A stretch of DNA of 36,601 nt from Planctomycetales bacterium 71-10 (GCA_001898385.1 MKTT01000147.1:1-36601); one strand, 5' to 3'. Shown: positions 10,511-18,904, counted from the first letter of the stretch. Notes: generated from the sequence alone by a model not told the origin. Program-made: numbers and translations.

Positions 10511-11509
10511 ATGAGACGTGCGATCATCGGCCTGGCCGCCGGCCTGGCGTGCCTGGGATCGGCCTTCGGCGAGGAGCCGAAGAAGGACGCGAAGCCCAAC
10601 CCCAACGCCCACTATCACCTGGGGCCCGACTCGCTGCCCCAGGAGGGCGTGCCGAAGGGGGAGATCCGCGGGCCGTTCACGCTCCCCAGCGAAGCCTACC
10701 CGGGCACGCAGCACACCTACTGGGTGTACGTCCCCGCGCAGTACGACCCGGCCGTCCCCGCGGCGCTCATGGTCTTCCAGGACGGCCAGGCGTTCAAGGC
10801 CGAGGACGGCGACGTCCGCGCCCAGAATGTGATGGACAACCTGATCTACCGCCGCGAGATCCCGGTGATGATCGGCGTGTTCATCAACCCCGGCCGTCGG
10901 CCCGACCAGCCCGAGCCCAACCCCCGCAACTGGGGCGACAGGGACACCAACCGCCCCACCGAGTACAACTCGCTGGACGATCGCTACGCCCGCGTGATCA
11001 CCGAGGAGCTGATGCCGGCGCTCGACAAGGAGTACAACATATCCAAGGATCCGGAGATGCACGGCATCGGCGGCTCCAGCTCCGGGGCGATCGCCGCGTT
11101 CACCGTGGCCTGGGAGCGGCCCGACCACTTCCGCAAGGTGCTCAGCAACGTCGGCAGCTTCACGAACATCCGCGGCGGCCACGCCTACCCCGACAAGATC
11201 CGCGCGGCCGACAAGAAGCCGATCCGCGTCTACCTCTGCGACGGCCGCAACGACAACCGCGGCGTCCGCAACGGCAAGTACGACCCGAACTGGGACTGGT
11301 TCCTCCAGAACGTCCGCATGAAGGACGCCCTGACCGAGAAGGGCTACGACGTCAACTACTCCTGGGGCATGAACGGCCACGGCCAGAAGTTCGGCGGCGC
11401 GATCCTCCCCGAGATGATGCGCTGGCTGTGGCGCGACGCCTCCCCCGTCTCCACCGACCCCGACGACGACGTGGAGCGCGACTACCGCCGCCCCGCACCC
11501 GGCCGGTGA
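10511..11509 (+). CDS. Exported alpha/beta-hydrolase fold esterase (Fes/esterase D-like)
   Basis: 332 aa from ATG 10511 with CCGGAG about 10 nt upstream. MRRAIIGLAAGLACLGSAFG is a cleavable signal peptide, so the enzyme is periplasmic or secreted. The core shows HTYWVYVPAQYDP and AALMVFQDGQAF, typical of the putative-esterase (Fes/IroE/esterase D) family. The nucleophile elbow is GGSSSGA, with the second Ser of SSS the likely catalytic residue, and GMNGHGQKFGG near the end supplies the expected His. The DGRNDNRG segment probably carries the acidic member of the triad. Substrate is not readable; family members hydrolyse carbohydrate esters or enterobactin-type esters. The gene is divergent from the Uma2 gene. 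Confidence 0.85.
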   Translation: MRRAIIGLAAGLACLGSAFGEEPKKDAKPNPNAHYHLGPDSLPQEGVPKGEIRGPFTLPSEAYPGTQHTYWVYVPAQYDPAVPAALMVFQDGQAFKAEDGDVRAQNVMDNLIYRREIPVMIGVFINPGRRPDQPEPNPRNWGDRDTNRPTEYNSLDDRYARVITEELMPALDKEYNISKDPEMHGIGGSSSGAIAAFTVAWERPDHFRKVLSNVGSFTNIRGGHAYPDKIRAADKKPIRVYLCDGRNDNRGVRNGKYDPNWDWFLQNVRMKDALTEKGYDVNYSWGMNGHGQKFGGAILPEMMRWLWRDASPVSTDPDDDVERDYRRPAPGR

Positions 11510-11712
11510 CTTCGATTGGGTCCGTTCGTCGTGGAAACGATTGAACCCGTCGGGCGAAAGGCGTTGATGGATAAGGGGTTTGTGTCGGAAAATCGATGCC
11601 CAGGCGCGCCGACTTCGAAGTGGTTCCGGTGCGTCTCCCGTCGATTCGCCGCCTTGGGGACAGGGGCCGGACGTGACCGGGGTGCCTTGTCGGGGCGCGC
11701 GGAGGGGGAGGG

Positions 11713-12228
11713 ATGAAGGGAATCGTCCTCGCCGCCTGGGGAGCCGTGGCGGCCCTGTCCGTCGTGTTCGGTCGCGGGTCGTTCGGGCATTGCATCCTGC
11801 TGGGGATGGCGACCTTCGCCGCCTTCGGCTGCTGGGCGGTCGGCGGGCTGCTGTGGCTGCTGGCCGGGCGGGGGCCGTCGAGGTGGAAGGAGGCGGGGCG
11901 AGACTTCCTCATCTTCGGCGGGCTCGTGCTCGGGATGTGGGCCTCCCTCCCGTTCGGGATCCTGCTGAACCTGCGCGACGTCGCCGAGGCGCGGGCTTTC
12001 TGCGAAGCCCTGATCCCGGCGATCGAACGCATCAAGGCCCAGACCGGCCGCTATCCCGCGACGCCTCCGGAAGTCGTCCCGGGCGCGGCCCGGCCGCGCT
12101 TGATCGGCGAGGGGCATTTCTACGGCGCCGATGCCGACGGCTACCGCTTCAACTTCAAAGATCCCGCCAAGTTGATGGGCGGCCTACACTACGACAGCCG
12201 GTCGGGTCGGTGGCACGAGTGGGACTGA
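11713..12228 (+). CDS. Membrane-anchored protein of unknown function
   Basis: 171 aa preceded by a very strong purine tract (GGAGGGGGAGGG) directly before the ATG. Three hydrophobic segments fill the first 90 or so residues (around 3-20, 25-50 and 65-90). A soluble C-terminal domain follows, with ALIPAIERIKAQTGRYPATPPEV and GYRFNFKDP. The TGRYPATPPE stretch resembles the part just after the pilin helix in pseudopilin-like GspG domains, which often read as TGRYP-S-L-E-L, but the preceding N-terminus is not a prepilin signal. I do not recognise the family. A compact domain outside the membrane is the likely arrangement. Confidence 0.65.
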   Translation: MKGIVLAAWGAVAALSVVFGRGSFGHCILLGMATFAAFGCWAVGGLLWLLAGRGPSRWKEAGRDFLIFGGLVLGMWASLPFGILLNLRDVAEARAFCEALIPAIERIKAQTGRYPATPPEVVPGAARPRLIGEGHFYGADADGYRFNFKDPAKLMGGLHYDSRSGRWHEWD

Positions 12229-12328
12229 GGCTCAGGGCCGACTCGTCGTCGCGATCTCTGACGCCGGATTGTCAAGGAGCGAGCGAATCCCCATCATTCC
12301 TACGGTCCGCGGCGGGGCCGTCGAAATT

Positions 12329-12360
12329 CCAGGAATCCGCAGCCGGTGCGGAATTCCTGG
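12329..12360. repeat. Inverted repeat around GGAATTCC-like core
   Basis: CCAGGAATCCGCA (12329-12341) is mirrored by TGCGGAATTCCTGG (12347-12360) with one bulged base and a 5-nt loop. It lies 100 nt after the membrane-protein stop and 65 nt before the ankyrin gene. No T-run follows. It could be a processed 3' end of the upstream mRNA, a REP copy or an operator. Confidence 0.45.
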
Positions 12361-12425
12361 AGGGAGCCGGATCCCGCCATGGCGTTTGGACGAACCAGGT
12401 GAGTGAAGCGAAAGGCCCCGATCCC

Positions 12426-12905
12426 ATGCCCGAGAGGCTGCACGAGTTGGCGAAGGAAGGCGACGCGGAGGGCGTCCGGCGGCTGCTGGCCGAGGGGGTG
12501 CCCGTCGACGTGATCGACAACGGGCGGTTCAACGAGACGCCGCTCATGGTCGCCGCGCGCGAGGGCCATTATAAGGTCGTCCAGATCCTGCTGGACGCGG
12601 GCGCGAATGTGAACCACGTCGACAATGACGGCTTCTCGCCGGTCACGGCCGCCGGCCGCGCCGGCAAGTGGCCCGTGATGCGGCTGCTGGCCCAGCACGG
12701 GGGCGACTTCCATGAGAAGGACGGCCACGGCAAGAACGGCCACTTCTACCTGAAGCGCTGCCGCGGCAAGCGGACCCGGGCCGCCATCCAGGTCGCGTTC
12801 GAGGCGAGGGGGAAGTCGAAGCCGGCCGAGGCCGGGCCGGTCGAGCCCGCCGCGGAGGCCGACGACGCGCGAGCGAGCTTGCCGCTCGCGCCGGACGTCG
12901 ACTAG
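12426..12905 (+). CDS. Small ankyrin-repeat protein
   Basis: 159 aa from ATG 12426; an in-frame GTG at 12399 is a less likely start. Two to three ankyrin repeats are evident: LHELAKEGDAEGVRRLLAEG, then ETPLMVAAREGHYKVVQILL with DAGANVNHVDNDGFSPVTAA, and GKWPVMRLLAQHGGDFHEKD. The repeats act as a protein-binding scaffold; the partner is unknown. The C-terminus is a charged, then Ala/Pro-rich tail. No signal peptide is seen, so it is probably cytoplasmic. The stop codon overlaps the -10 box proposed for the S41 protease gene 72 nt downstream. Confidence 0.85.
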   Translation: MPERLHELAKEGDAEGVRRLLAEGVPVDVIDNGRFNETPLMVAAREGHYKVVQILLDAGANVNHVDNDGFSPVTAAGRAGKWPVMRLLAQHGGDFHEKDGHGKNGHFYLKRCRGKRTRAAIQVAFEARGKSKPAEAGPVEPAAEADDARASLPLAPDVD

Positions 12906-12908
12906 ACT
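12879..12908 (+). promoter_or_regulatory. Candidate promoter for the S41 protease gene
   Basis: TTGCCG (12879-12884), an 18-bp spacer and TAGACT (12903-12908), inside the 3' end of the ankyrin gene. It would give a leader of about 60 nt before the ATG at 12978. Confidence 0.3.
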
Positions 12909-12977
12909 TACGATGGATGAGGCGCCGCCGGCCCGCGGGGCGGCGCGGAGCGATCGGTCATCAGGGGAGGCTCGCCG

Positions 12978-14468
12978 ATGTCGAGACGGAGACGGATCTA
13001 CCTGGCCCTGGCCGCAGCGGCGGTCGTCAGCCCCCTCTGCTGGGTGGCGGGCTCGCTCCAGGCCGACAAGCCCCGCGACGAGATGATGGAGCTGTACGGC
13101 CTCTTCGTCGACGCCGTCGAGAAGGTCGAGGCCAACTACGTCCGCCCCGTGAATCGCAAGGAGCTGCTGGAGAGTGCGCTGGAGGGGATGCTCCAGAACC
13201 TCGACCAGCATTCGTCCTACATCAACATGGGCGAATGGCAGCAGTTCCGCAAGCAGATCGAGGGGAAGTTCGGCGGGATCGGCATCCAGGTCGGGATCGA
13301 CGGCGACTCGGGGCGGCTGCGAGTCATCTCGCCGATGGTCGGCACGCCCGCGTACGAGGCCGGCGTCCTGGCCGGCGACATCATCCTGGAGATCGACGGC
13401 CACTCCACCGAGGGGATGTCGTCCGACAAGGCCGTCGAGACCCTGACCGGCCGCCCCGGCACCGAGGTCGAGCTGAACGTGTTGCACGAGGGGGCCGAGC
13501 AGCCCACCCCGATCAAGCTCACCCGCGCCATCATTGAGGTCCCCAGCGTCCTGGGCGAGAACCGCCAGAAGGACGGGAGCTGGGACTACATGCTCGACAA
13601 GGACAAGAAGATCGGCTACATCCGCATCTCCAACTTCGTCCAGTCGACCGGCGAGGACGTCCGCAAGGCGCTCGACGCGCTGAAGGACCAGGGGGTGAAG
13701 GGCCTGATCCTGGACCTCCGCGACGACCCGGGCGGGCTCCTCTCCGCCGCGGTGGAGGTCTCCGACCTGTTCCTGTCGCAGGGGGACATCGTCAGCACCA
13801 AGGGGCGGAACACCATCCCCAAGTCGTACGTCGCCCAGCAGGACAGCCCGTTCGAAGACCTGCCGATGGCGGTGCTCATCAACCAGAACTCGGCGTCGGC
13901 CTCCGAGATCGTCTCGGCCGCGCTCCAGGACCACAAGCGGGCGACGATCGTCGGCCACCGCAGCTACGGCAAGGGCTCGGTCCAGAACATCATGGAGCTT
14001 GAGGACGGCAACAGCGTGCTGAAGCTGACCGTCGCCAGCTACCACCGCCCGTCCGGCGAGAACATCCACCGCTTCCGCGACGCCAAGGTCACGGACAAGT
14101 GGGGCGTCACGCCCGACGAGGGGATGGAGGTCAAGCTGACCCCCGCCGAGTACCGCGACTGGTTCCTCGCCCGCCGCGCCAAGGACCTCCCCGCCTTGGC
14201 CAAGCTGAACGCCCCCAAGAAGCCGGTGGAGGCGCAGTCGGACGCGGAGAAGGCGGCGGAGAACAAGGAGAAGGTCGAGACCAAGGACGTCCCCAAGGAC
14301 GACAAGCCCCCGGCCGACCCGACCAAGCCCGAGCCCCCCAAGGTCGCCGCCCCCCCCGCCGCCGCCCCGCCGTTCGTCGACAAGGTGCTCGACAAGGCCC
14401 TCGAAGCCCTCAAGGCCAAGATCGACGCCCCCGCCGCGCCGCCGGCCGAGGAGAAGAAGGCGGCGTGA
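12978..14468 (+). CDS. S41 family C-terminal processing protease (CtpA/Tsp-like)
   Basis: 496 aa. An uncleaved or cleaved N-terminal hydrophobic segment (about 7-25) places it in the periplasm. The CTP order is clear: helical N-domain with NYVRPVNRKELLESALEGML, a PDZ domain (RVISPMVGTPAYEAGVLAGD, ILEIDGHS), then the S41 core with YIRISNF and LILDLRDDPGG. Catalytic Ser307 lies in NSASASE and the general-base Lys332 in SYGKGSVQ, 25 residues later as in E. coli Tsp. These proteases trim or degrade exported proteins from the C-terminus. After about residue 395 comes a low-complexity Lys/Ala/Pro-rich tail not needed for catalysis. GGGAGG lies 7 nt before the ATG. A REP-like palindrome follows 62 nt after the stop. 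Confidence 0.93.
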   Translation: MSRRRRIYLALAAAAVVSPLCWVAGSLQADKPRDEMMELYGLFVDAVEKVEANYVRPVNRKELLESALEGMLQNLDQHSSYINMGEWQQFRKQIEGKFGGIGIQVGIDGDSGRLRVISPMVGTPAYEAGVLAGDIILEIDGHSTEGMSSDKAVETLTGRPGTEVELNVLHEGAEQPTPIKLTRAIIEVPSVLGENRQKDGSWDYMLDKDKKIGYIRISNFVQSTGEDVRKALDALKDQGVKGLILDLRDDPGGLLSAAVEVSDLFLSQGDIVSTKGRNTIPKSYVAQQDSPFEDLPMAVLINQNSASASEIVSAALQDHKRATIVGHRSYGKGSVQNIMELEDGNSVLKLTVASYHRPSGENIHRFRDAKVTDKWGVTPDEGMEVKLTPAEYRDWFLARRAKDLPALAKLNAPKKPVEAQSDAEKAAENKEKVETKDVPKDDKPPADPTKPEPPKVAAPPAAAPPFVDKVLDKALEALKAKIDAPAAPPAEEKKAA

Positions 14469-14530
14469 CGACGGTTCGGTAAGGAAAACCAGCGCCCTCC
14501 TCATCCCTTCGCGGCGAGCCCCCCATCCCC

Positions 14531-14648
14531 CCTTCTCCCCTCGTGGGAGAAGGTGGCCCGGAGGGCCGGATGAGGGGGGCGCGACCAAGAGCCTGCGACT
14601 TCCCCCCTCATCCGGCCTTCGGCCACCTTCTCCCACGAGGGGAGAAGG
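14531..14648. repeat. Paired REP-like palindrome, two 47-49 nt inverted arms
   Basis: The arms at 14531-14579 and 14602-14648 are inverted copies differing only at the centre of a GGCC-N-GGCC motif, with a 22-nt spacer. Each arm itself holds the small palindrome CCTTCTCCCCTCGTGGGAGA. The family is very common in high-GC bacterial genomes and is the source of many false ORFs reading SPLVGEGGRRPDEGG on the other strand. Here it fills the gap between the S41 gene and tsaD and could act as terminator or mRNA stabiliser. Confidence 0.75.
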
Positions 14649-14688
14649 ATGCTCGGCGTCGGCCTGCTCATCGCTCCAAGAGCCCCGC

Positions 14689-15735
14689 GTGATCCTGCTC
14701 GCCATCGAATCGACCTGCGACGAGACCGGCGCGGCCGTGCTGGAAGGGGACGGCGCGGGCGTGCCGCGCGTGCGGTCGAGCGTGGTCTCGTCGCAGATCG
14801 GCCTGCACCGCCGCTTCGGCGGGGTCGTCCCCGAGATCGCCTCGCGGGCGCACGTCCGGCAGGTCGTGCCGATGATCGACGAGGCGTTGAAGCAGGCCGG
14901 GGTCGAGTTGAAGGACGTCGGCGCGATCGCCGTGGCGATCCGGCCGGGCCTGGTCGGGGCCTTGGTGGTCGGTCTGACCGCGGCGAAGTCGCTCGCCCTG
15001 GCGCTCGACGTCCCGCTGGTGGCGGTCGACCATCTGGAGGGGCACCTCTACGCCTGCCAACTCGCCCACCCCGACCGCGAGGTCTACCCGTGCGTCGGCC
15101 TGGTCGTCTCCGGCGGCCATTCCAGCCTCTACGCCTGTCGCGGGCCGCTCGACTGCGAACCGCTGGGCGGGACCATCGACGACGCGGCCGGCGAGGCGTT
15201 TGACAAGGTCGCCAGCCTGCTGGGCCTGGGCTACCCCGGCGGCCCCGAGATCGAGAAGGCGGCGCGGTCGGGGAACCCCAAAGCCTATGCCTTCCCGCGG
15301 ACGTTCCTCCGCGACCCCCGGCTGGCGTTCAGCTTCTCCGGCCTGAAGACGGCCGTGCTGTACGCCCTCCGGGGCCCGAACGAGGTGCGCGGGGCCGTTC
15401 AGCCGACCCCGCAGCAGGCGGCGGATCTCGCCGCGAGCTTCCAGGAGGCGGTGGTCGACGTGCTGGTCGCCAAGGCTCGCCAGGCTTTGGAGCGGACGGG
15501 CATGACCCGGCTGGGCGTCGGCGGCGGCGTGGCCGCCAACGGCCGATTCCGCGAGAAGCTGCTCGCGGCGATGGACGCGATGGGGGTCGAGACGTTCATC
15601 CCCCCCCTGTCCCTCTGCACCGACAACGCCGCCATGGCCGGCGTGGCCCTGCTCAAGCTGGCGGCCGGGCAGGTCGCCGACCTGGACGTGGACGTCGCCG
15701 CCGGGCTAGTCCGCCCCAAGCAGCAGAAGGGATGA
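14689..15735 (+). CDS. tsaD: tRNA N6-adenosine threonylcarbamoyltransferase TsaD
   Basis: 348 aa from a GTG at 14689; the family N-terminus ILLAIESTCDETGAAVLE begins immediately, which fixes the start. TsaD transfers threonylcarbamoyl from TC-AMP to A37 of ANN-reading tRNAs, with TsaB and TsaE, in the cytoplasm. The ASKHA fold motifs are present: SSQIGLHRRFGGVVPEIASR, the metal-binding HLEGH (H115, H119), SGGHSSL, GEAFDKVA and D312 in CTDNAAMAG, the third metal ligand. The GPGLVG loop of most homologues reads IRPGLVG here, a variant I associate with planctomycete copies. No tsaB or tsaE is nearby. No strong ribosome site is seen before the GTG; the upstream region is the REP palindrome. Confidence 0.95.
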   Translation: MILLAIESTCDETGAAVLEGDGAGVPRVRSSVVSSQIGLHRRFGGVVPEIASRAHVRQVVPMIDEALKQAGVELKDVGAIAVAIRPGLVGALVVGLTAAKSLALALDVPLVAVDHLEGHLYACQLAHPDREVYPCVGLVVSGGHSSLYACRGPLDCEPLGGTIDDAAGEAFDKVASLLGLGYPGGPEIEKAARSGNPKAYAFPRTFLRDPRLAFSFSGLKTAVLYALRGPNEVRGAVQPTPQQAADLAASFQEAVVDVLVAKARQALERTGMTRLGVGGGVAANGRFREKLLAAMDAMGVETFIPPLSLCTDNAAMAGVALLKLAAGQVADLDVDVAAGLVRPKQQKG

Positions 15736-15775
15736 GGCGATCGGCCGCCCGGCAGCCGACGAAGGGAGGGGGACG

Positions 15776-16363
15776 ATGGGGGGGAGCGAGGCGGAATTCC
15801 CGGGGCGTCGATTCTTCCTGTCCGACGCCATCGTGCTGGTGGCGGCCGTCGCCCTCATGCTCACGTCGAACCGGGTCGTCCATTGGTTCTGGTCCTGGGG
15901 CGATCGCATCGCGTCCTACGGCCCGGTGCAGACGCGACGGATGTCCTGATCCCTCGCGTTCATCGAGTTGAACCTCGTGTTGCTGGCCTTCGCGGTGGGG
16001 AGGCGCCGAGGCCGAGAAAGCCTGGCCGGAGGCGCCCCCGGGCTGCACGTCCACCTGGCGATCGCGGCGGCCCTCGCCATCCGGCTGGTGGTGTGGGGCG
16101 TGACGGCGCTAGGCGTCAGCGCCCCGCGAGAGTGGTTCGCGCTCGGCCAAAGCCGGTTCCGATGGACGGTGGTCGTTATGAACTACCTGTACAACGGCTT
16201 CTGGCACGACGCGGTCGTCGCCGTGGGGACGTCCTGGCTCGCGCTCGCGGTCGTCCGGAAATGGCGCCCAGAGCGAAGCTGGGACGATCGGCTCGGTCGG
16301 TGCCTCGGCCTCGCCGTGCCGGCCCTCTACCTCGCGTCCCTGCTGGGCCTGTACTTCTTTTGA
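15776..16363 (+). pseudogene. Multi-pass membrane protein gene interrupted by an in-frame TGA
   Basis: From ATG 15776, with AGGGAGGGGG two nt upstream, the frame reads 57 codons (membrane segment SDAIVLVAAVALMLTSNRVV, then HWFWSWGDR) to a TGA at 15947-15949. The same frame then continues open for 137 codons to 16363: SLAFIELNLVLLAFAVG, LAIAAALAIRLVVWGVTALG, LAVPALYLASLLGLYFF. No usable start lies near the break except a GTG at about 15980. The pre- and post-TGA parts have the same style and together make a four-segment membrane protein of about 195 aa. The most economical reading is one point mutation (TGG to TGA, Trp58). TGA is an ordinary stop elsewhere in the window, so recoding is unlikely. 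Family not recognised. Confidence 0.65.
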
Positions 16364-16406
16364 ATCCGGGCCTCCTCGGCCCCAAGGCACGGCCGTTTCG
16401 TCCGGC

Positions 16407-16592
16407 TCACGACGGCGGCCTGCGCCCCTGCCCCGCACCGCGGCCGGGGGCGTGCATGCCCCGGTAGGCGTTCTGCTGCTGGTCGAGCGTCCGGCGGCGG
16501 TCGAGGGCCTGGACCTGGCCGGCGGGGAGGGCCGTCGCGGGGAGGTGTGGCCCCTGGCGGTCGAGGCTCGGGGCGTGGGGGTGCGAACGCAT
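16407..16592 (-). CDS. Possible small basic protein (61 aa)
   Basis: An ATG at 16592 is preceded by GGAGG with a 10-nt spacer, a good ribosome site. The product is Gln/Arg/Pro-rich, with QVQALDRRRTLDQQQNAYRG in the middle and a Gly/Arg-rich end. No family, signal or membrane segment is recognised. It occupies the 416-bp gap between the broken membrane gene and the HAD gene; otherwise this gap shows nothing. High-GC composition makes chance frames common, so this is tentative. Confidence 0.35.
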   Translation of the reverse strand: MRSHPHAPSLDRQGPHLPATALPAGQVQALDRRRTLDQQQNAYRGMHAPGRGAGQGRRPPS

Positions 16593-16779
16593 GGGGCGGC
16601 CTCCGGTGGGTCGGCGGGCCGACTTGCGGGTTCGGGCCTGAGACCGGGCTTTCCTCGAGGCCGTCGAGAGCCGACAATATCGACGCGGATTGCCCATTTT
16701 GGCATTCCGGCCGGGCGGGCGACGGGCGAGACCTGGCGACCTCCGGTACGCGAACCACGATGCAAGCCGACGGACGTCG

Positions 16780-17496
16780 ATGAACACGCGACCGAAATGG
16801 GAACGTATCCAGGGTATCGTCCTCGACGCGGTCGGGACTTTAATCGAGCCGACGCCCTCCGTGGCGATGGCCTACGCTGCGGCGGCCGGGCGACAGGGGG
16901 TCGAACTGGCCCCGGAGGTCGTCCGGGGCCGGTTCCGGGCGGCGTTCAAGGGGGACCTGGTCCGGGGCGAGGACGGGCCGCTCTCGACCGACGAAGGGGT
17001 GGAGCGCCGGCGCTGGCGCGAGATCGTGGCGCGGGTCCTGCCGGAGGTCCCCGATCCGGCGCGGGCGTTCGACGAGCTATGGGAGCATTTCGCCCGGCCG
17101 GAGAACTGGCGGGCGTTCCCGGACGTCTCCCCCGCCCTGGCGGCGATCCACGAGGCCGGGCTGCGGGTCTGCATCGGGTCGAACTTCGACGCCAGGCTGC
17201 ACGGGGTGGTCGCCGGGCTGCCGGAACTGTCGAGCCTGGTGGACGCGATCGTGGTGTCGTCGGAGGTCGGGTATCGCAAGCCGCATGCGGCGTTCTTCCG
17301 GGCGGCCTGCGACCGCCTGGGCCTGCCGCCGGATCGGGTCCTCTCGGTGGGGGACGACTTCGAGAACGACGTGGAGGGGGCCCGGCGGGCCGGGCTGGCC
17401 GCGCTGGCGTTGAGCCGGCCCGGCGAGGGGCCCGTGGAGGGGCCGAGCGTCCCCGACCTGGCGGCGCTGTCGGGGCTCCGCGGGGCGGAAGCCTGA
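16780..17496 (+). CDS. HAD superfamily hydrolase (subfamily IA)
   Basis: 238 aa from ATG 16780; a longer frame back to 16690 adds unconserved residues. The four HAD motifs are visible: motif I GIVLDAVGTLIEP (nucleophile Asp in DAVGT), motif II CIGSNFD, motif III Lys in YRKPHAAFF and motif IV VGDDFENDVEGA. A helical cap lies between motifs I and II, as in subfamily IA (HDHD3-like, where motif I reads DAVGTL). These enzymes are mainly phosphatases for small phosphorylated metabolites; the substrate is unknown. The ribosome site is weak. It probably forms its own unit, with the lpxD promoter starting about 85 nt after its stop. Confidence 0.88.
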   Translation: MNTRPKWERIQGIVLDAVGTLIEPTPSVAMAYAAAAGRQGVELAPEVVRGRFRAAFKGDLVRGEDGPLSTDEGVERRRWREIVARVLPEVPDPARAFDELWEHFARPENWRAFPDVSPALAAIHEAGLRVCIGSNFDARLHGVVAGLPELSSLVDAIVVSSEVGYRKPHAAFFRAACDRLGLPPDRVLSVGDDFENDVEGARRAGLAALALSRPGEGPVEGPSVPDLAALSGLRGAEA

Positions 17497-17579
17497 AGTT
17501 CGGCGGGGTCGCTTGACGATGGACGAGAAGGGCCGCCCGGAGGGGTCGGCCCCCGGGCCGGCGGGAGGCCCGACTCGGC

Positions 17580-17608
17580 TTGCCGGCCGGGGCGAGTTGG
17601 ATTAGATT
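17580..17608 (+). promoter_or_regulatory. Candidate promoter of the lpxD-lpxI unit
   Basis: TTGCCG (17580-17585), a 17-bp spacer and TAGATT (17603-17608). It predicts a leader of about 135 nt before the GTG of lpxD. Confidence 0.4.
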
Positions 17609-17752
17609 CCCGCACGGCCGGGAAGGCCGATGACGGACCGGGACGGTTCGCAGGTCCCCAGGAAACGGATTTCCAGAGACCGGACGGAAGCTCCCCCCCG
17701 AATCGTCTCCTTGGTCCTGGTCTGCTCCTTTCAGGGAAGAAAGGAATCGCCA

Positions 17753-18871
17753 GTGGTCGCAACGGTCGAACAGCTCGCGGCCTTGGTCAGCGGACGCCTC
17801 GTCGGCGACGGCAACGTCGCCATCCGGTCGGCGCGCCCGGTCAACGAGGCGGGGCCCGGCGACATCACGTTCATCGAGAACGAGCGCTACGCCAAGCTCC
17901 TGCGCACCTCCCCCGCCTCGGCCGCGATCGTCGGCCCGCACTTCCGCATGAAGCGGCCCCCGGTGAAGGACGACCTCGCCGTGATCGAGGTCGACGACCC
18001 GATCGCCGCGTTCATCGCCGTGCGGAACCACCTGGCGGGCGGGACCAAGGCGCGGTGGACCGGGGTCCACCCGCAGGCGTGGGTCGCCCCGACGGCGAAG
18101 CTCGGCCGCGACGTCGCCGTCTACCCGTTCGCCTACGTCGGCGACGAGGCGGAGGTCGGCGACGGCACCACGATCCACCCCGGGGCCGTGATCGGCGACC
18201 GGGCGAAGGTCGGCCGCGACTGCGTCATCCACCCCAACGTCGTCCTCTACCCCGGGGTCGTGCTGGAGGACCGCGTCGAGGTCCACTCCGGCACCGTCCT
18301 GGGTGCCGACGGCTTCGGCTATCGCCAGGTGGACGGCCGGCACGTCAAGGTGCCCCACACGGGTCGGCTCGAAGTCGGCTCCGACGTGGAGATCGGCGCG
18401 AACTGCACGATCGACCGCGGCACCTTCGAGGCCACCCGGATCGGCGAGGGGACGAAGGTCGACAACCTGGTGATGATCGCCCACAACAACCAGGTCGGCC
18501 GCCACAACCTCCTGTGCGCCCAGGTCGGGATCGCCGGGAGCTGCAAGACGGGCGACTACGTCGTCATGGCCGGCCAGGCGGGCATCAAGGACAAGACGAC
18601 CATCGGCGACGGCGTGGTGGTCGGGGCCCAGGCCGGCGTCCACCGCAACATCCCCAGCGGCCAGCAGGTCCTCGGGTCGCCCGCCATCCCCGTCCGCGAG
18701 CAGCGCCGGCTGTTCCAGATGATCGCCCGGCTCCCGGACATGCACAACAAGCTCCGCGAGCTGAGCGCCCAGATCGAGGCCGTCTCGGCGCTCCTGCCGA
18801 TGACCCCCAGCCACGACGGGACCGTGGGCTTCGGCGACGTGGACGACGCGGCCGATCCCTCGGGGTTCTGA
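17753..18871 (+). CDS. lpxD: UDP-3-O-acylglucosamine N-acyltransferase LpxD
   Basis: 372 aa from GTG 17753, chosen because AAGGAA lies 6 nt upstream and the LpxD N-terminus (ATVEQLAALVSGRLVGDG) starts right there; an in-frame ATG at 17630 would add 41 unconserved residues. LpxD adds the second, N-linked acyl chain in lipid A synthesis using acyl-ACP. The N-terminal uridine-binding domain carries ARPVNEAGPGDITFIEN. A left-handed beta-helix of hexapeptide repeats follows (GVHPQAWVAPTAKLGRDVAV and onward). GADGFGY and the catalytic His region IAHNNQVGRHN (His about 244) are present. The C-terminal helix (RRLFQMIARLPDMHNKLREL) matches the ACP-binding end. lpxI follows 33 nt downstream, so two lipid A genes are co-transcribed. 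Confidence 0.95.
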   Translation: MVATVEQLAALVSGRLVGDGNVAIRSARPVNEAGPGDITFIENERYAKLLRTSPASAAIVGPHFRMKRPPVKDDLAVIEVDDPIAAFIAVRNHLAGGTKARWTGVHPQAWVAPTAKLGRDVAVYPFAYVGDEAEVGDGTTIHPGAVIGDRAKVGRDCVIHPNVVLYPGVVLEDRVEVHSGTVLGADGFGYRQVDGRHVKVPHTGRLEVGSDVEIGANCTIDRGTFEATRIGEGTKVDNLVMIAHNNQVGRHNLLCAQVGIAGSCKTGDYVVMAGQAGIKDKTTIGDGVVVGAQAGVHRNIPSGQQVLGSPAIPVREQRRLFQMIARLPDMHNKLRELSAQIEAVSALLPMTPSHDGTVGFGDVDDAADPSGF

Positions 18872-18904
18872 CCGGACCGGACCGATCGAATCAAGGAGGC
18901 CGAA

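Noticed and set aside
11516..11716. 66-codon ORF before the small membrane protein
   Set aside because: No ribosome site, no recognisable features, overlaps the strong ribosome site of the next gene.
12300..14705. 801-codon minus-strand ORF opposite the ankyrin and S41 genes
   Set aside because: Shadow frame; its start reads the REP palindrome as SPLVGEGGRRPDEGG, a known false-ORF pattern.
15947..15949. TGA read as selenocysteine or Trp
   Set aside because: TGA is a normal stop for many genes here, no selenoprotein family is matched, and no tRNA or SECIS-like evidence is visible.
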